Below are positions 7,512-15,503 of a DNA stretch of 64,000 nt, one piece after another. Position 1 is the first letter of the stretch. Each line of letters begins with the position of its first letter. The DNA lies in contig NZ_JAGHQW010000002.1 of NCBI RefSeq assembly GCF_017744115.1, forward strand, positions 62,001 to 126,000. Reading direction: 5' to 3'. Origin of the DNA: Salinisphaera sp. G21_0. GTDB lineage: Bacteria > Pseudomonadota > Gammaproteobacteria > Pseudomonadales > Endozoicomonadaceae. Both the position numbers and the translations under genes were made by a program. Under the pieces are notes generated by a model, which saw only the letters and a list, made by a program, of their open reading frames with translations, was not told the origin of the DNA and searched no databases.

Positions 7512-8726
7512 GTGAACCAATTGATCAAAACCGTTATGTTTAAACTGATACTTGCACTGGCAGCCTTGCCACTCACAGCCATCGCAGCAGAAAGCACTCA
7601 ACCAATGGCAACCGGTGACCCTGCCGATTCATATCTCACTGCCACCGGCTATACCCTTGAAAAGCATTCCAACGCGGCACCAGTCATTACCGCTCACTTT
7701 GACCACTGCAAGGGCAACCCCCTTGCCAGGGAAAAAAGAATCGCAAAAGGTATTCTCATTGGCAATGATCGAGTGCTTGCCCCGGCGGATTACTTTATCG
7801 ACCCATGCTCCCTTCCCATTGTTTTACCTGAAAGCGCTCCTCAACTTTCAAATAACTATTATTGCCACGACCAGCGAATCAAAAAAATCTCCCACCTTTC
7901 TCTTATTACACCGAGCCGCACAGAAACCGAAACCGAAACCGATGAAACCTGGCAACCGGCCAGAGCGGCCACACCAAAAATCACCAGAGTGTTAAATGAA
8001 TTACATTTTGACGGAACTTCGACGGTCGACGCCCTTCTATGCCACAGGGTCGAAAATGGCACTATCAACGTGGTACCAGCGGTGGCCGTTCTTTCGCTAA
8101 GCAAACGTGGCGTTGGTGCAATACCAACAGAAATAGCAACGGCTCAGCTATACGATAGAAGTGACAACACCGGGAGCGAGCTTCCTGCAACCTCCAGCTC
8201 TTTACTCCTTCGAAACCATATGCACTTTCTAAATAGTGAAACAACTGCCAGACCAGAATCGCAAGAAATCACTCAGCTTATAGAAGCCACCAGGCAATTA
8301 CAGCTTGCCGAAGAGAGCAAGGGCAACACCCGTTTTGATGCTCAACCAGTCGCACTGATAACTTCCAACGATGACCGGCATTATCTGACTGCACTGATTA
8401 ATAACTGGGAAATAATCGAGGAATTTCCATACCTATACGATCTCCCCGATTATGCCCAAAGGCACCCCTATATCAGCAAACTCTGGAAAGGCACCAGCCC
8501 AGTAACAGGCACCATTGGCCATACTGTAGGCATGCAAAGCATTCCCGGCCTGACGGGTGCCGCAGGAGGCATTCTGGCTACCGTAGAAATCGCAAGTACG
8601 GCCATGCTTTTTTATATTATTGCCAGCTACCTCTCATCATCCCCTCACATCTATACCATTATGAAAGCCGGGCTGGGCATCATTCTGGCCTCTGGATTTT
8701 ATCGCTGGGCAACCTCGGAATATTAA
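7512..8726 (+). CDS. Secreted or membrane-anchored protein of unknown function
   Basis: Not recognised. I prefer the GTG at 7512 (404 residues). It has an AAGG sequence about nine bases upstream and gives a classical signal peptide, KTVMFKLILALAALPLTAIA, cut before AES. The frame is open back to an ATG at 7449, and an ATG at 7536 is also possible. After the signal, a block reading GILIGNDRVLAPADYF resembles the histidine region of trypsin-like proteases, but with the catalytic His replaced. Two hydrophobic segments lie near the C-terminus (about 350-372 and 380-398), so the mature protein is probably periplasmic and anchored at the inner membrane. A 6-bp repeat at about 7919-7940 encodes a Thr-Glu run. 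It stands alone, 70 bases ahead of the Ddl-like gene. Confidence 0.6.
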   Translation: MNQLIKTVMFKLILALAALPLTAIAAESTQPMATGDPADSYLTATGYTLEKHSNAAPVITAHFDHCKGNPLAREKRIAKGILIGNDRVLAPADYFIDPCSLPIVLPESAPQLSNNYYCHDQRIKKISHLSLITPSRTETETETDETWQPARAATPKITRVLNELHFDGTSTVDALLCHRVENGTINVVPAVAVLSLSKRGVGAIPTEIATAQLYDRSDNTGSELPATSSSLLLRNHMHFLNSETTARPESQEITQLIEATRQLQLAEESKGNTRFDAQPVALITSNDDRHYLTALINNWEIIEEFPYLYDLPDYAQRHPYISKLWKGTSPVTGTIGHTVGMQSIPGLTGAAGGILATVEIASTAMLFYIIASYLSSSPHIYTIMKAGLGIILASGFYRWATSEY

Positions 8727-8796
8727 TTAACAACATGCAGAACAACAAAAACAACTACATTTGATGAACTGTACCCTTAATCTTGTGGATCGCTAA

Positions 8797-9798
8797 ATGC
8801 CAGACAGATGTATTACCGTGGGAATAATTTGTGGCGGCCCTTCCCCTGAAGCCAGTGTTTCAAGACTCTCTGCGGGTCGCATCAGCCCGCCTCTGGAGAA
8901 AAACTATCAGAAAGTAGTCACTCTTGAGCTGGACAAGATGCTGCCTGCCAACCTGGCCCTCCACCAGGTCGATGTGGTTTTTCCCGTCGCCCACGGGCCC
9001 ATGGGAGAGGATGGCTGCCTGCAAGGGCTTCTTGAGATTATGGGCGTCCCTTACGTTGGCTCAACGGTCCTGGGTAGTGCCTGCGCTCTGGACAAAGTCG
9101 CTACCAAGCGCATTCTACAGGCTGCGGGCATCCCCATGGCAAAAGACTGTATCGTTTCCCGTGGAGACCCGTTAAACCGGTCCGTCAGTCAATGCATTGA
9201 AGCCCTCGGGGAGAAGGTGATTATCAAGCCCTTTGCCCAGGGGTCCGGTATCGGCATTCAATTTGCCCGGGGCGAGCAAGAGCTGGAAGAACGACTTGGA
9301 AGCGGCTTTGAGAAAGATGAGCAACTATTGGTGGAGACATTTATTCATGGCAGAGAAGTCACCGCCGGGGTACTTGAGCTGGATACCCCGCAGGTGCTGC
9401 CAACCACAGAAATCATCACGCCTGATAATGCCTGGTATGACTATACCCATCGCTACACACCGGGCCTGAGTGAACATATTATTCCCGCCCGTATTACGGA
9501 TTATCAGAGAAAAAGAGTTCAGGAGATCGCTCTGCAGGCACACCAACTGCTTCGCTGCCGGGATATCAGCCGCTCCGATTTTATGGTTCCCGAAAGCGGA
9601 GAGCCGATCTTTGCTGAAATCAATAATCTTCCCGGAATGACGCCCACCAGCCTGTTTCCCGATGGAGCAAGGCATGCCGGAATAGAGTTTGAGGAACTGA
9701 TCTGCCGATTGATCGACAACGCCATGCTGAGAAAGGAGAAACCGTTTAATGGCAAGGATTACTGGCCAATTCCCGAGTTGAATGTTTCAAGTCAGTAA
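8797..9798 (+). CDS. D-alanine--D-alanine ligase family protein
   Basis: ATP-grasp enzyme that would join two D-alanines for peptidoglycan precursors in the cytoplasm. The 333 residues hold Glu18 (Glu15 of E. coli DdlB), the HGPMGEDG loop at 66-73, Ser150 in the glycine loop, YDY at 214-216 in the omega loop, and EINNLPGMT at 274-282. Together these cover the known substrate- and metal-binding positions. The tyrosine in YDY favours D-Ala over D-lactate as second substrate. The gene is not in a mur/fts cluster, so it is a stand-alone, DdlA-like copy. The N-terminal motif PSPEASVSRLSAG departs from the usual EHEVSLxSA. It converges on pth with a 20-base gap. Confidence 0.85.
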   Translation: MPDRCITVGIICGGPSPEASVSRLSAGRISPPLEKNYQKVVTLELDKMLPANLALHQVDVVFPVAHGPMGEDGCLQGLLEIMGVPYVGSTVLGSACALDKVATKRILQAAGIPMAKDCIVSRGDPLNRSVSQCIEALGEKVIIKPFAQGSGIGIQFARGEQELEERLGSGFEKDEQLLVETFIHGREVTAGVLELDTPQVLPTTEIITPDNAWYDYTHRYTPGLSEHIIPARITDYQRKRVQEIALQAHQLLRCRDISRSDFMVPESGEPIFAEINNLPGMTPTSLFPDGARHAGIEFEELICRLIDNAMLRKEKPFNGKDYWPIPELNVSSQ

Positions 9799-9818
9799 AC
9801 AGGCAATGGGGAAAAGTC

Positions 9819-10433
9819 TCAGGCAGAGAACGTATGCAACTCCTGCACCGCTTTGGATCGTTTGCCATTCAAAGCTTCAGGTGTGACCCGGATCGATTCA
9901 TCAATAACCGCATCAATCTTTTGCCGCTCTGCAACCGATGGTTTGGTCAACACATAGTTCACCACATCTTTACTGCTGCCGGGATGGCCGATGCCAAGAC
10001 GAAGCCTTAAAAACTCACGACTGTTGCCAAGAGAAGAGATAATATCCCTGAGACCGTTATGACCACCATGGCCACCACCCTGCTTCAAGCGGCCAACGCC
10101 AGCGGGCAGATCCAGTTCGTCGTGAACCACAAGGATAGATTCAGGAGGGATTTTGAAGAAAGTCGCCATGGCAGCAACAGCCTGACCACTTCGATTCATA
10201 AAGGTTGTCGGATTGAGCAGGCGAACTTCCTGTCCGCCTATCAGCACCCTGGCAGTCATACCAAAAAACTTCTTTTCTGGCTGCAAAATAGCACCGTGGC
10301 TTCTTGCTAACTGCTCAACGTACCAGAAGCCGGCATTATGGCGGGTATCTTCGTACTGTGCCCCGGGATTTCCCAGACCCACAACCAGTCGAATCGACTC
10401 ATTTGAGGGTAAAAGATCCGAAGATTTTGCCAT
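9819..10433 (-). CDS. pth: Peptidyl-tRNA hydrolase
   Basis: Cleaves peptidyl-tRNAs released from ribosomes and recycles the tRNA. The 204 residues carry the three catalytic positions: Asn22, His32 in TRHNAGF, and Asp105 in HDELDLP, equivalent to Asn10, His20 and Asp93 in E. coli. The GGGHGGHNGLRDI block is also present. The N-terminus is about 12 residues longer than in E. coli. It lies 15 bases behind rplY on the same strand, the usual rplY-pth pair. ychF, the usual next gene, is displaced. Confidence 0.97.
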   Translation of the reverse strand: MAKSSDLLPSNESIRLVVGLGNPGAQYEDTRHNAGFWYVEQLARSHGAILQPEKKFFGMTARVLIGGQEVRLLNPTTFMNRSGQAVAAMATFFKIPPESILVVHDELDLPAGVGRLKQGGGHGGHNGLRDIISSLGNSREFLRLRLGIGHPGSSKDVVNYVLTKPSVAERQKIDAVIDESIRVTPEALNGKRSKAVQELHTFSA

Positions 10434-10448
10434 AACGCCTCCTTGTGC

Positions 10449-11060
10449 TTACTCTTCGCCAGCTTCTTCAGCAGACGCTTCTTCGTCAGAACCACCGCGA
10501 GTAGCCTGAACACTGGCAATATCCAGATCCTGACCGTGAGCGATAACTTCAACGCCCGCTGGAATGGTCAGATCGCTCAGGTGAACGTGGCCGCCCACTT
10601 CAACCTTGGCCATGTCAACTTCGATGAACTCTGGCAGGTCACCTGGCAGACACTTGATTTCCAGATCCACACGATTGTGTACGATCGCACCACCAGCCTT
10701 CACACCGACACACTCTTCTTCATTGATGAAGTGCAGAGGAGCGTTGGTAGTGATCTCATGGTCCGCATCAACACGCAGGAAGTCCATGTGCATGGCGAAC
10801 TCTTTAGCCGGATGACGTTGCAGGTCCTTCAGGATAGCCTGTTGCCTGGTGCCATCGACCGTCAGGGTCAGAACCTGAGAATAGAAAGCTTCAACTTCCA
10901 GAACCTTACGGATGGCTTTACCTTCCAGAGTGATCTGTACAGGCTCAGCTTCACCACCGTAGATGATACCAGGCACCAGGTCAGCACGACGGAGGCGGCG
11001 GCTCGCACCTTTCCCGATATCCTTACGCGCTGTTGCGTTTAAAACGATTGCTTCAGACAT
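10449..11060 (-). CDS. rplY: 50S ribosomal protein L25, Ctc (general stress) form
   Basis: Binds 5S rRNA in the large ribosomal subunit. The long form has an N-terminal L25 domain (about 1-95) and a C-terminal TL5 beta domain (about 100-185), with an acidic tail rich in Glu and Ala. The start at 11060 (203 residues) is chosen because a GGAGA sequence lies seven bases upstream and the protein then begins at the conserved N-terminus. The frame stays open further upstream without support. It is co-transcribed with pth. Confidence 0.95.
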   Translation of the reverse strand: MSEAIVLNATARKDIGKGASRRLRRADLVPGIIYGGEAEPVQITLEGKAIRKVLEVEAFYSQVLTLTVDGTRQQAILKDLQRHPAKEFAMHMDFLRVDADHEITTNAPLHFINEEECVGVKAGGAIVHNRVDLEIKCLPGDLPEFIEVDMAKVEVGGHVHLSDLTIPAGVEVIAHGQDLDIASVQATRGGSDEEASAEEAGEE

Positions 11061-11150
11061 GATGATCTCCAATAGACCTGCCGCCACCTTGCGACCAGGC
11101 AGCGTCAGGCTGTTCAAACAGAACCCCACAAAGGGATTCAAAGGTGCGAT

Positions 11151-11178
11151 ATCATACCGGCATGGCGTAAAAAAGCAA
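11151..11178 (-). promoter_or_regulatory. Sigma70 promoter of rplY-pth
   Basis: On the minus strand TTGCTT (11173-11178) and TATGAT (11151-11156) are 16 bases apart. The start would fall near 11144, giving an 85-base leader. The rest of the 379-base gap 11061-11439 holds nothing else that I can identify. Confidence 0.6.
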
Positions 11179-11439
11179 AATATGTTTCCCGCACCAGACT
11201 GGGTATTTACTGAAAAACATGATGCACTGCAGCGCAATCAGACAGCTGTGGGCAGGGACTGTTCAGATCAAAAAACTGTTTTTTTAAAGAGTTTATGGAA
11301 CTTAACAGCCCCACACTCTCTCTAAATCTAATTGGTAGCCCAGTTATCCAAAATTTCAGGAGAGCCCCGAAGAATGCTGTCCATGACTGTCATCAATATC
11401 CCAAGGTCCATCTGAATTTAAGAAGGAGCAAAAAAAACC

Positions 11440-11898
11440 ATGCCCAACAGTATCAGTACTTGCCCTTGCGGAAGTAGTCCGAATTTTGTTACCACATATA
11501 TGTCAGAAACAGACCAGGCTGAAACATTTTTATTAAAATCCTTTGGTTCACACTTGGTTTCTCACTTTAAAGGACCCAAAGAATTTGAGATATTCAAGAC
11601 TCTCGTTTCGGAAAACATCGAAAAAATCAAAGAAAACAGACATAAGGCAAAGCAAGATGAATCACCAAAATCACTCCTGAGGAGCATTTCAATTCTTCAA
11701 CGTACCTGTGAATCAATTAAATCTCAAGATTATAAAACTTTCTTCGATATGCTCTTAAATATAAGCAATGTCAATAGAGAAGAGTTAGATACGCATGCTT
11801 ACAAGGTACATGAGACAATGGAGCAGGCTGGAATTTTTCTGAGTCAAAAAAAAGCATCCTTACAAATTGATGCCAGCTGGGCATGCTCAATTCAGTAA
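11440..11898 (+). CDS. Hypothetical protein with a CPCGS N-terminus
   Basis: Not recognised. 152 residues, lysine- and serine-rich and largely helical, with no signal peptide. The N-terminus reads STCPCGSSPNF, like the first half of an SEC-C zinc motif, but the expected second Cys-His/Cys pair is absent nearby. The start has AAGGAG about ten bases upstream. It is a lone gene between rplY and prs and looks more AT-rich than its neighbours, which could mean recent acquisition. Confidence 0.55.
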   Translation: MPNSISTCPCGSSPNFVTTYMSETDQAETFLLKSFGSHLVSHFKGPKEFEIFKTLVSENIEKIKENRHKAKQDESPKSLLRSISILQRTCESIKSQDYKTFFDMLLNISNVNREELDTHAYKVHETMEQAGIFLSQKKASLQIDASWACSIQ

Positions 11899-11965
11899 CA
11901 TAACATCCAAACCCTGCCTACCAACAATACCTCCAGAAATTTCAGTTGATACACTGTTGTTCAGC

Positions 11966-11988
11966 GGTTGGAAATACAATTTCCAACC
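11966..11988 (-). terminator. Hairpin past prs
   Basis: A perfect 10-bp stem (11966-11975 with 11979-11988) with a three-base loop lies just past the prs stop. It has no U-tract on either strand, so it may stabilise the 3' end or assist Rho rather than terminate alone. Confidence 0.4.
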
Positions 11989-12011
11989 ACCATTTGCCAT
12001 CCCAACGAGTA

Positions 12012-12953
12012 TCACTGAAACATCGCACTGATCGATTCAGCATTACTGATACGACGAACAGACTCAGCCAGCAGAGTAGACATATCCAGCTGACGGATCT
12101 TATCCAGAGCCTGGGCTGCCGGGCTCAGAGGAATGGTGTTGGTCACCACCAGCTCATCCAGCTGGGAGTTGGCGACATTTTCCAGGGCACGGCCAGAGAG
12201 GATCGGGTGAGTACAGTAGGCATAAACGGCTTTTGCCCCCTTCTCTTTCAGGGCCGCAGCAGCCTGACACAGGGTACCGGCAGTATCCACCATATCGTCA
12301 ACAAGAATACAGGTGCGCCCGGACACATCACCGATGATGTTCATGACTTCACTCTTGTTGGCCTCCGGGCGGCGCTTATCGATAATAGCCAGGTCAGAGT
12401 TCAATCGCTTGGCCACGGCACGGGCACGAACGACACCACCATGGTCTGGTGAAACCACCATCACATCACTGTAATTACGACGCTCAATATCGTCCAGAAG
12501 AATGGGTGAACCGTAGACGTTATCCACAGGGATATCGAAGAAGCCCTGAATCTGGTCCGCATGCAGGTCAACCGTTAACACACGATCCACACCCACACCG
12601 GCAATCATATCCGCCACCACTTTGGCACTGATCGGTACACGGCTGGAACGGGGGCGACGATCCTGGCGGGCATAACCAAAATAAGGCAGAACTGCCGTTA
12701 CACGAACCGCCGAAGAGCGACGCATGGCATCCGCCATTACCAGCAGCTCCATCAGGTTATCATTGGTCGGCGCACAGGTTGACTGGATGATGAATACATC
12801 CCGGCCACGGACATTTTCCTGGATTTCTACGGCGCACTCGCCATCACTGAAACGGCCAACGTAAGCCTTACCAAGTGGGATATGCAGGTGATTGACAACT
12901 TTGTGAACCAAATCCGGATTTGAGCTGCCGGCAAACACCATCATTTTCGACAC
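12012..12953 (-). CDS. prs: Ribose-phosphate pyrophosphokinase
   Basis: Makes PRPP from ribose 5-phosphate and ATP for nucleotide, histidine and tryptophan synthesis. The 313 residues contain the [14 protein letters not shown] block, the [11 protein letters not shown] flexible loop, the [11 protein letters not shown] metal site, and the PRPP loop around [11 protein letters not shown]. It ends in SISAMF like E. coli Prs. The gene follows ispE and a tRNA-Gln on the same strand, the arrangement known from pseudomonads. Confidence 0.98.
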   Translation of the reverse strand: MSKMMVFAGSSNPDLVHKVVNHLHIPLGKAYVGRFSDGECAVEIQENVRGRDVFIIQSTCAPTNDNLMELLVMADAMRRSSAVRVTAVLPYFGYARQDRRPRSSRVPISAKVVADMIAGVGVDRVLTVDLHADQIQGFFDIPVDNVYGSPILLDDIERRNYSDVMVVSPDHGGVVRARAVAKRLNSDLAIIDKRRPEANKSEVMNIIGDVSGRTCILVDDMVDTAGTLCQAAAALKEKGAKAVYAYCTHPILSGRALENVANSQLDELVVTNTIPLSPAAQALDKIRQLDMSTLLAESVRRISNAESISAMFQ

Positions 12954-13097
12954 GGGAAATTACCTTGCTTGGGTACTGGGCGTAGGTGGAAAAATCGAGT
13001 AACGAGAGAGGGTTCAGGCAGGGCACTGCCTGAAAAATCAGCATCAATAGATGACAGGAAACGAAAGTCGGTGTGACGCAGAACACGGACAGAATAC

Positions 13098-13172
13098 TGG
13101 CTGGGGTGGAGGGATTCGAACCCCCGCATGTCAGGATCAAAACCTGATGCCTTACCGCTTGGCGACACCCCA
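13098..13172 (-). tRNA. tRNA-Gln (UUG) between ispE and prs
   Basis: A third identical copy of the tRNA-Gln at 3638 and 3938, with encoded CCA. It lies 85 bases past ispE and 144 bases ahead of prs on the same strand, so it could be processed from an ispE-prs transcript. Confidence 0.97.
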
Positions 13173-13257
13173 GTAAATCTCTTTATCAATCCGCGCACAA
13201 TCCAGGCCGATTTATCGTAGTTAACACCAAAACAGTCTTGAGCGATAAACAAACAGA

Positions 13258-14226
13258 TTACGCAGTAAGCGTGAAACCTGCCTGCTGCAAAGCTGTATGC
13301 AGGGGCGAACGATTAATGCCGCGCGCCACGAAGCTGTGTAGCTTTGATGTATCCTCTGCAATCTCAGGACGAGCGACGCTGTGAGTCAGTTCAGCCTGTG
13401 CCGTTAACGCCTGTTCACGACTGGCAAACCGGGCAAATACTGATGCCCCGGAACCACTCATCATGGCCCGCCCGATGCTTGAATCTGCGAGATTATCCAA
13501 CAGAGAGAGCGTTTTATCAACCTCGGGATACAGTGAGCGAACCAGAGGTTCGAAATCGTTTCGCCGCTGTTGCCTATGATGCTGCTCCTGATAGTTACAC
13601 GGAGCCTGATCAAGGGCCGCACCCTCTCGTTCAAGGACGTCGCGCACTGTAATCGGCAATGAATCTCTTGTCAATTCACTGTGGCCATACATCGCAGCGG
13701 TATTCACCTGTGCATTGGGAACCAGAACCAGAAACCATGCTTCCTGAAGCTCGATTGGAGTGAGAACTTCGCCCACCCCTTCGGCAAAAGCGCTGTGCCC
13801 GCGCACAAACACCGGAACATCGGCCCCCAGTTTTAAACCAAGTGCCGCGAGCTGATCAATCGAAAGGCCCAGCCCCCACAAGGCATTAAGTCCTAACAGA
13901 GTGGTCGCGGCATTGGAACTACCACCACCAAGCCCTCCCCCCATGGGCAGCTGTTTATCAAGATGAATCTTTGCACCAGGACGACAACCGGTCTCCTGTT
14001 GCAGAAGACGGGCGGCCTTAACAATCAGATTGTCCTCATGCTCCACTCCTTCAAGATCAGTAACCAGCTCAATACCCGAATCACTGCTGGTGATCGTCAG
14101 CTGATCACCAAAATCAAGAAACTGAAAAAGCGTTTGCAGATTATGATAGCCATCAGATCTGCGACCAGTGACATGCAGAAACAGGTTCAATTTTGCCGGG
14201 GCTGGTAATACCAATTCTGTCAGCAT
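13258..14226 (-). CDS. ispE: 4-diphosphocytidyl-2-C-methyl-D-erythritol kinase
   Basis: GHMP kinase of the MEP isoprenoid pathway. It phosphorylates the 2-hydroxyl of the CDP-methylerythritol intermediate. Visible are the PAPAKLNLFLHV N-terminus with its catalytic lysine, the ATP loop PMGGGLGGGSSNAA near 95-108, and the C-terminal MSGSGASVFA block. I place the start at 14226 (322 residues), where GGAG lies about nine bases upstream; the open frame extends to 14328 without a conserved sequence. An insert around QEQHHRQQRR is longer than usual. It lies between lolB and the tRNA-Gln. Confidence 0.96.
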   Translation of the reverse strand: MLTELVLPAPAKLNLFLHVTGRRSDGYHNLQTLFQFLDFGDQLTITSSDSGIELVTDLEGVEHEDNLIVKAARLLQQETGCRPGAKIHLDKQLPMGGGLGGGSSNAATTLLGLNALWGLGLSIDQLAALGLKLGADVPVFVRGHSAFAEGVGEVLTPIELQEAWFLVLVPNAQVNTAAMYGHSELTRDSLPITVRDVLEREGAALDQAPCNYQEQHHRQQRRNDFEPLVRSLYPEVDKTLSLLDNLADSSIGRAMMSGSGASVFARFASREQALTAQAELTHSVARPEIAEDTSKLHSFVARGINRSPLHTALQQAGFTLTA

Positions 14227-14414
14227 CAGGAAGACTCCAAAAAAACACCCAACATAATGGCTCAAAACACCCAATAAAGCATTACGACAGAAACACCTGA
14301 AAAAATCGTCGGATTTTGAACCTGGCACCGGAAAACATTGTCAGACCACTGAGAATTCGTGACCCAAAAAGTCATTCTGGACCACCCACCTGATAAACCA
14401 CTCAAACGAGGATT

Positions 14415-14738
14415 ATGTTTATGGGGTTTGAAATTCAAATGACAGAGTACGGTGATAAAACATTAGTGCATTGTAGCTATGAAGCATTACACATGTTTCA
14501 TGCTGCAAATCCGGGTGAAGGCATCAATGTTATCTATGGCATGACTGGAGGCCGGGCAGTGTATATATTGCAGGACATTTACAACTACATGGTTGCTAAC
14601 CGGGCTGCATTGGAAGCTCTGCACCTGGCACCAGCCAATGGCTTTGGAAGCTACCATGATAACGTTCACAGAGTATTAAACAAACTGATAACCATTTCTA
14701 AAAATTACCCGGAAGGCACCTGGAAAATAACAACATGA
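14415..14738 (+). CDS. Small hypothetical protein
   Basis: Not recognised. 107 residues, no signal peptide or membrane segment, predicted mixed alpha/beta, with a GMTGGRAVYILQDIY block in the centre. An ACGAGGA sequence five bases ahead of the ATG supports translation. An in-frame ATG two codons later is an alternative start. It is the only plus-strand gene between ispE and lolB and interrupts that otherwise leftward operon, which suggests insertion. Confidence 0.5.
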   Translation: MFMGFEIQMTEYGDKTLVHCSYEALHMFHAANPGEGINVIYGMTGGRAVYILQDIYNYMVANRAALEALHLAPANGFGSYHDNVHRVLNKLITISKNYPEGTWKITT

Positions 14739-14793
14739 CCCGGTAGTTACCCGCCCACGCCCCATTAATATCAGCAATAACTGACTGGCAGTT

Positions 14794-15417
14794 TTAAAGC
14801 TGCCAGCTACTCACCATCAGACTCAATCGAATATCCCCACGGCTCACAACAAAACGAACAGGTAACCGCTGACTGCCACTCAATCCGTATTGCTGGTAAG
14901 CAACCACCCAGCCCTGTTGTTCAATTTTGTCCGGGTAGCCAAGGTTATTCAGCCGGATCCTGGCATCATTACCAGGAGCTGGCAACCCTCTGACCCAATA
15001 CCTTAAATTACTGACTGGAAACTGCCACCCGGTCAGCGAGTACAGCAGCATCTCCGGTGATGGACCATAACGGGTTTCATCCGATGCAGTGACCGTCACA
15101 CCCTGACGCCCCCCTGAGATGCGGGCAATGGATGCACCCAGGGGGCCATCCAGAGCCAACTTGTATCGATCACCTTGTTGTTGCCAGTCAAGCGACATCG
15201 TACCTGATTGCCCCGGAACCTTAATATTAAGACGTCCGGTCATCTCCCAGGCCTGAATCAACCCCAAACGCTCCCGGTGTCTCTGCCAGCGCTGCTCTCT
15301 CTCTTCGCCACTGACCTGCCTGCCCGAATCAACCGTTCGGGAAGCACAGCCGGCAAGGATGAAAACACACAGAACCAGTAAAATTCTCAAACCAGAAAAG
15401 TACTTATCAACACCCAT
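14794..15417 (-). CDS. lolB: Outer-membrane lipoprotein receptor LolB
   Basis: Receives lipoproteins from LolA and inserts them in the outer membrane. It is itself a lipoprotein: a hydrophobic signal ending in the lipobox LAGC, with Cys24 if the ATG at 15417 is used. The open frame continues to a TTG at 15432. The mature domain (WEMTGRLNIK, SLDWQQQGDRYKL, YWVRGLPAPG) fits the family, as does the length of 207. It is followed by ispE on the same strand, as in E. coli and pseudomonads, although here a plus-strand gene lies between them. Confidence 0.93.
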   Translation of the reverse strand: MGVDKYFSGLRILLVLCVFILAGCASRTVDSGRQVSGEEREQRWQRHRERLGLIQAWEMTGRLNIKVPGQSGTMSLDWQQQGDRYKLALDGPLGASIARISGGRQGVTVTASDETRYGPSPEMLLYSLTGWQFPVSNLRYWVRGLPAPGNDARIRLNNLGYPDKIEQQGWVVAYQQYGLSGSQRLPVRFVVSRGDIRLSLMVSSWQL

Positions 15418-15503
15418 TCCCTTATACACCAAGCTACTTTATGCGTGCACACCACAAAACCTTCTTCAGACCACTGAAGGGGTGGCATTTACTGTTAAAA
15501 AAA

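Noticed and set aside
10449-11237. rplY with a 59-residue N-terminal extension
   Set aside because: The extension covers the predicted promoter and is not conserved in L25; the start at 11060 has a good ribosome binding site.
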